5,238 nt of DNA, from NCBI GenBank assembly GCA_021790615.1, contig JAJYGW010000001.1, positions 1-5,238 of the forward strand. Direction: 5' to 3'. Positions 4,147 to 5,238 of the stretch are shown here, in pieces; position 1 is the first letter of the stretch; the number at the start of each line of letters is the position of its first letter. The notes beneath the pieces were generated by a model. That model was not told the DNA's origin and ran no database searches. It saw only the letters and a list, made by a program, of their open reading frames with translations. This DNA comes from Actinomycetes bacterium. GTDB taxonomy: Bacteria > Actinomycetota > Acidimicrobiia > Acidimicrobiales > JAKAOS01. Position numbers and translations under genes: made by a program.

Positions 4147-5238
4147 ATGGCGGACGCCATATCCGTGACCACCCCCATCCGGGGCACCGACGCAACCCTC
4201 AGCTTCGAGACCGGCAAGCTCGCCGGCCAGGCCGACGGGGCGGTCGTTGCCCGGATCGGGGACACGGTCGTCCTCGTGACCGCGACGGCGGCCAAGACCG
4301 TGCGTGAGGGCATCGACTTCTTCCCCCTCACCGTCGACATCGAGGAGCGGATGTACGCGGCGGGCAAGATTCCCGGGTCGTTCTTCCGGCGCGAGGGGCG
4401 AGCGACGGACCAGGCCGTGCTCACTGCCCGCCTGATCGACCGGCCACTCCGCCCGAGCTTCCCGGCGGGGTTCCGCAACGAGGTCCATGTCGTCGGCACG
4501 ATTCTCGGTGCGGACCAGGAGAACCCCCACGACGTCCTGGCGATCAACGCCGCCTCGGCCGCGTTGTCGATCTCGGGTATCCCCTTCGACGGTCCGATCG
4601 GTGCCGTCCGCATCGCGTACAGTCCGGAGGGCGACTGGGTCCCGCACCCCACCTACCAGGAGGGTGACCGGTCGAGCTTCGAGCTCGTCGTGGCCGGGCG
4701 TGCCGTCGGTGACGACGTCGCGATCATGATGGTGGAAGCGGGTGGCACCGAGTCGGCCTGGCAGAACTACCAGTCGGGCGCGCCGAAGGTGACCGAGGCC
4801 GTGCTGGCCGACGGGCTCGAGGCGGCCAAGACGTGGATCCGGGAGTCGATCGAGCTGCAACGCGAGCTCGTGGCGCGAGCCGGCGGGAAGAAGCCCCTCA
4901 TCGCCTACGAGGTCCAGCTCGACTACGGCGAGGACGTCGCAGCACGGGTCGAGGCGATCGGCGCCGCGTCCATCGCCGCTGCGAACGCGACCCCTGGGAA
5001 GGCGGAGCGGGCCGCAGCGCTCGACGCAGCCGGGGCGGCCATCCGCGCCCAGCTCCAGGCGGAGCTCCCCGGTCGCGACGGCGAAGTGAAGGCCGCCATC
5101 CGGGCGCTCACCAAGAAGGTCGTCCGCCGCCGCATCGTCGAGGAGGGCACGCGCATCGATGGTCGAGGGCCGAGCGACATCCGCCCGCTCTCGGCCGAGG
5201 TCGGGGTCATCCCGACCGCGCACGGCTCGGCCCTGTTC
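4147..5238 (+). CDS. pnp: Polyribonucleotide nucleotidyltransferase (PNPase), N-terminal part (3' end outside window)
   Basis: PNPase is a trimeric phosphate-dependent 3'-5' exoribonuclease that degrades and tails RNA; in actinobacteria it also makes 3' tails. The frame is open from ATG 4147 to the right edge: 364 residues, about half of the usual 700-750. The first RNase PH-like domain (about 10-145) contains LSFETGKLAGQADGAVVARIGDT, ERMYAAGKIPGSFFRREGR (FFRREGR at 79-85) and LIDRPLRPSFP (IDRPLRP at 97-103). The segment AIMMVEAGGTESAW follows. The all-helical linker domain spans about 240-320 and is alanine-rich. The second, catalytic RNase PH domain begins after RRRIVEEGTRIDGRG (from about residue 327) and is cut at AHGSALF. 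The catalytic residues and the KH and S1 RNA-binding domains lie beyond the window. The start is supported by a strong AAAGGAG site. Placement after rpsO and a long leader hairpin matches the classic autoregulated rpsO-pnp arrangement. No defect is seen in the visible part. Confidence 0.96.
   Translation, partial: MADAISVTTPIRGTDATLSFETGKLAGQADGAVVARIGDTVVLVTATAAKTVREGIDFFPLTVDIEERMYAAGKIPGSFFRREGRATDQAVLTARLIDRPLRPSFPAGFRNEVHVVGTILGADQENPHDVLAINAASAALSISGIPFDGPIGAVRIAYSPEGDWVPHPTYQEGDRSSFELVVAGRAVGDDVAIMMVEAGGTESAWQNYQSGAPKVTEAVLADGLEAAKTWIRESIELQRELVARAGGKKPLIAYEVQLDYGEDVAARVEAIGAASIAAANATPGKAERAAALDAAGAAIRAQLQAELPGRDGEVKAAIRALTKKVVRRRIVEEGTRIDGRGPSDIRPLSAEVGVIPTAHGSALF

Noticed and set aside
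3952..5223. Long antisense open frame (423 codons) across pnp
   Set aside because: It is the mirror of the PNPase reading frame; its residues are the low-information Arg/Asp/Gly/Leu mix expected from complementing GC-rich codons, with no recognisable domain.

Overview
The window is a contiguous piece of a bacterial translation and RNA-metabolism operon, all on the + strand. The order is infB (3' part) - DUF503/ylxP-like - rbfA - truB - ribF - rpsO - pnp (5' part). Base composition is very GC-rich, with strong G/C preference at third codon positions and frequent GTG starts. The DUF503 protein and TruB look actinobacterial, so the source is most likely a high-GC Actinomycetota. Several short motifs (an S15 beginning V/M-D-K-A-A-T-I, and a DUF503 with an HVGLLVLEL-like N-terminus) remind me of Acidimicrobiia, but that finer placement is inference from memory only.

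Layout. Positions 2-949 encode the last 315 residues of initiation factor IF-2. A 97-residue DUF503 protein follows, probably overlapping the infB end and apparently lacking a standard start codon where the family begins. rbfA overlaps it by 4 nt (GTGA) and truB overlaps rbfA by 8 nt. ribF begins 12 nt after truB. A 134-nt gap (3592-3725) with a possible promoter, two small hairpins and a weak ribosome binding site leads into rpsO. A 166-nt gap (3981-4146) with three consecutive hairpins, the last about 75 nt long, leads into pnp, which runs off the right edge after 364 codons. No stretch over 300 bases lacks a gene.

How the genes fit together. IF-2 (initiation), RbfA (30S maturation), TruB (tRNA Psi55) and S15 (early 30S assembly protein) all serve ribosome or tRNA function. 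PNPase degrades and processes RNA. RibF makes FMN and FAD and is a common passenger in this cluster. The tight overlaps from infB to truB suggest one transcript with coupled translation. The two structured gaps flank rpsO and are where autogenous control by S15 and by RNase III/PNPase is known in other bacteria.

I see no mobile element, CRISPR, toxin, defence or other exotic system. The most interesting points are the long stem-loop just before pnp, the likely ACG (or otherwise displaced) start of the DUF503 gene, and the structured rpsO leader.
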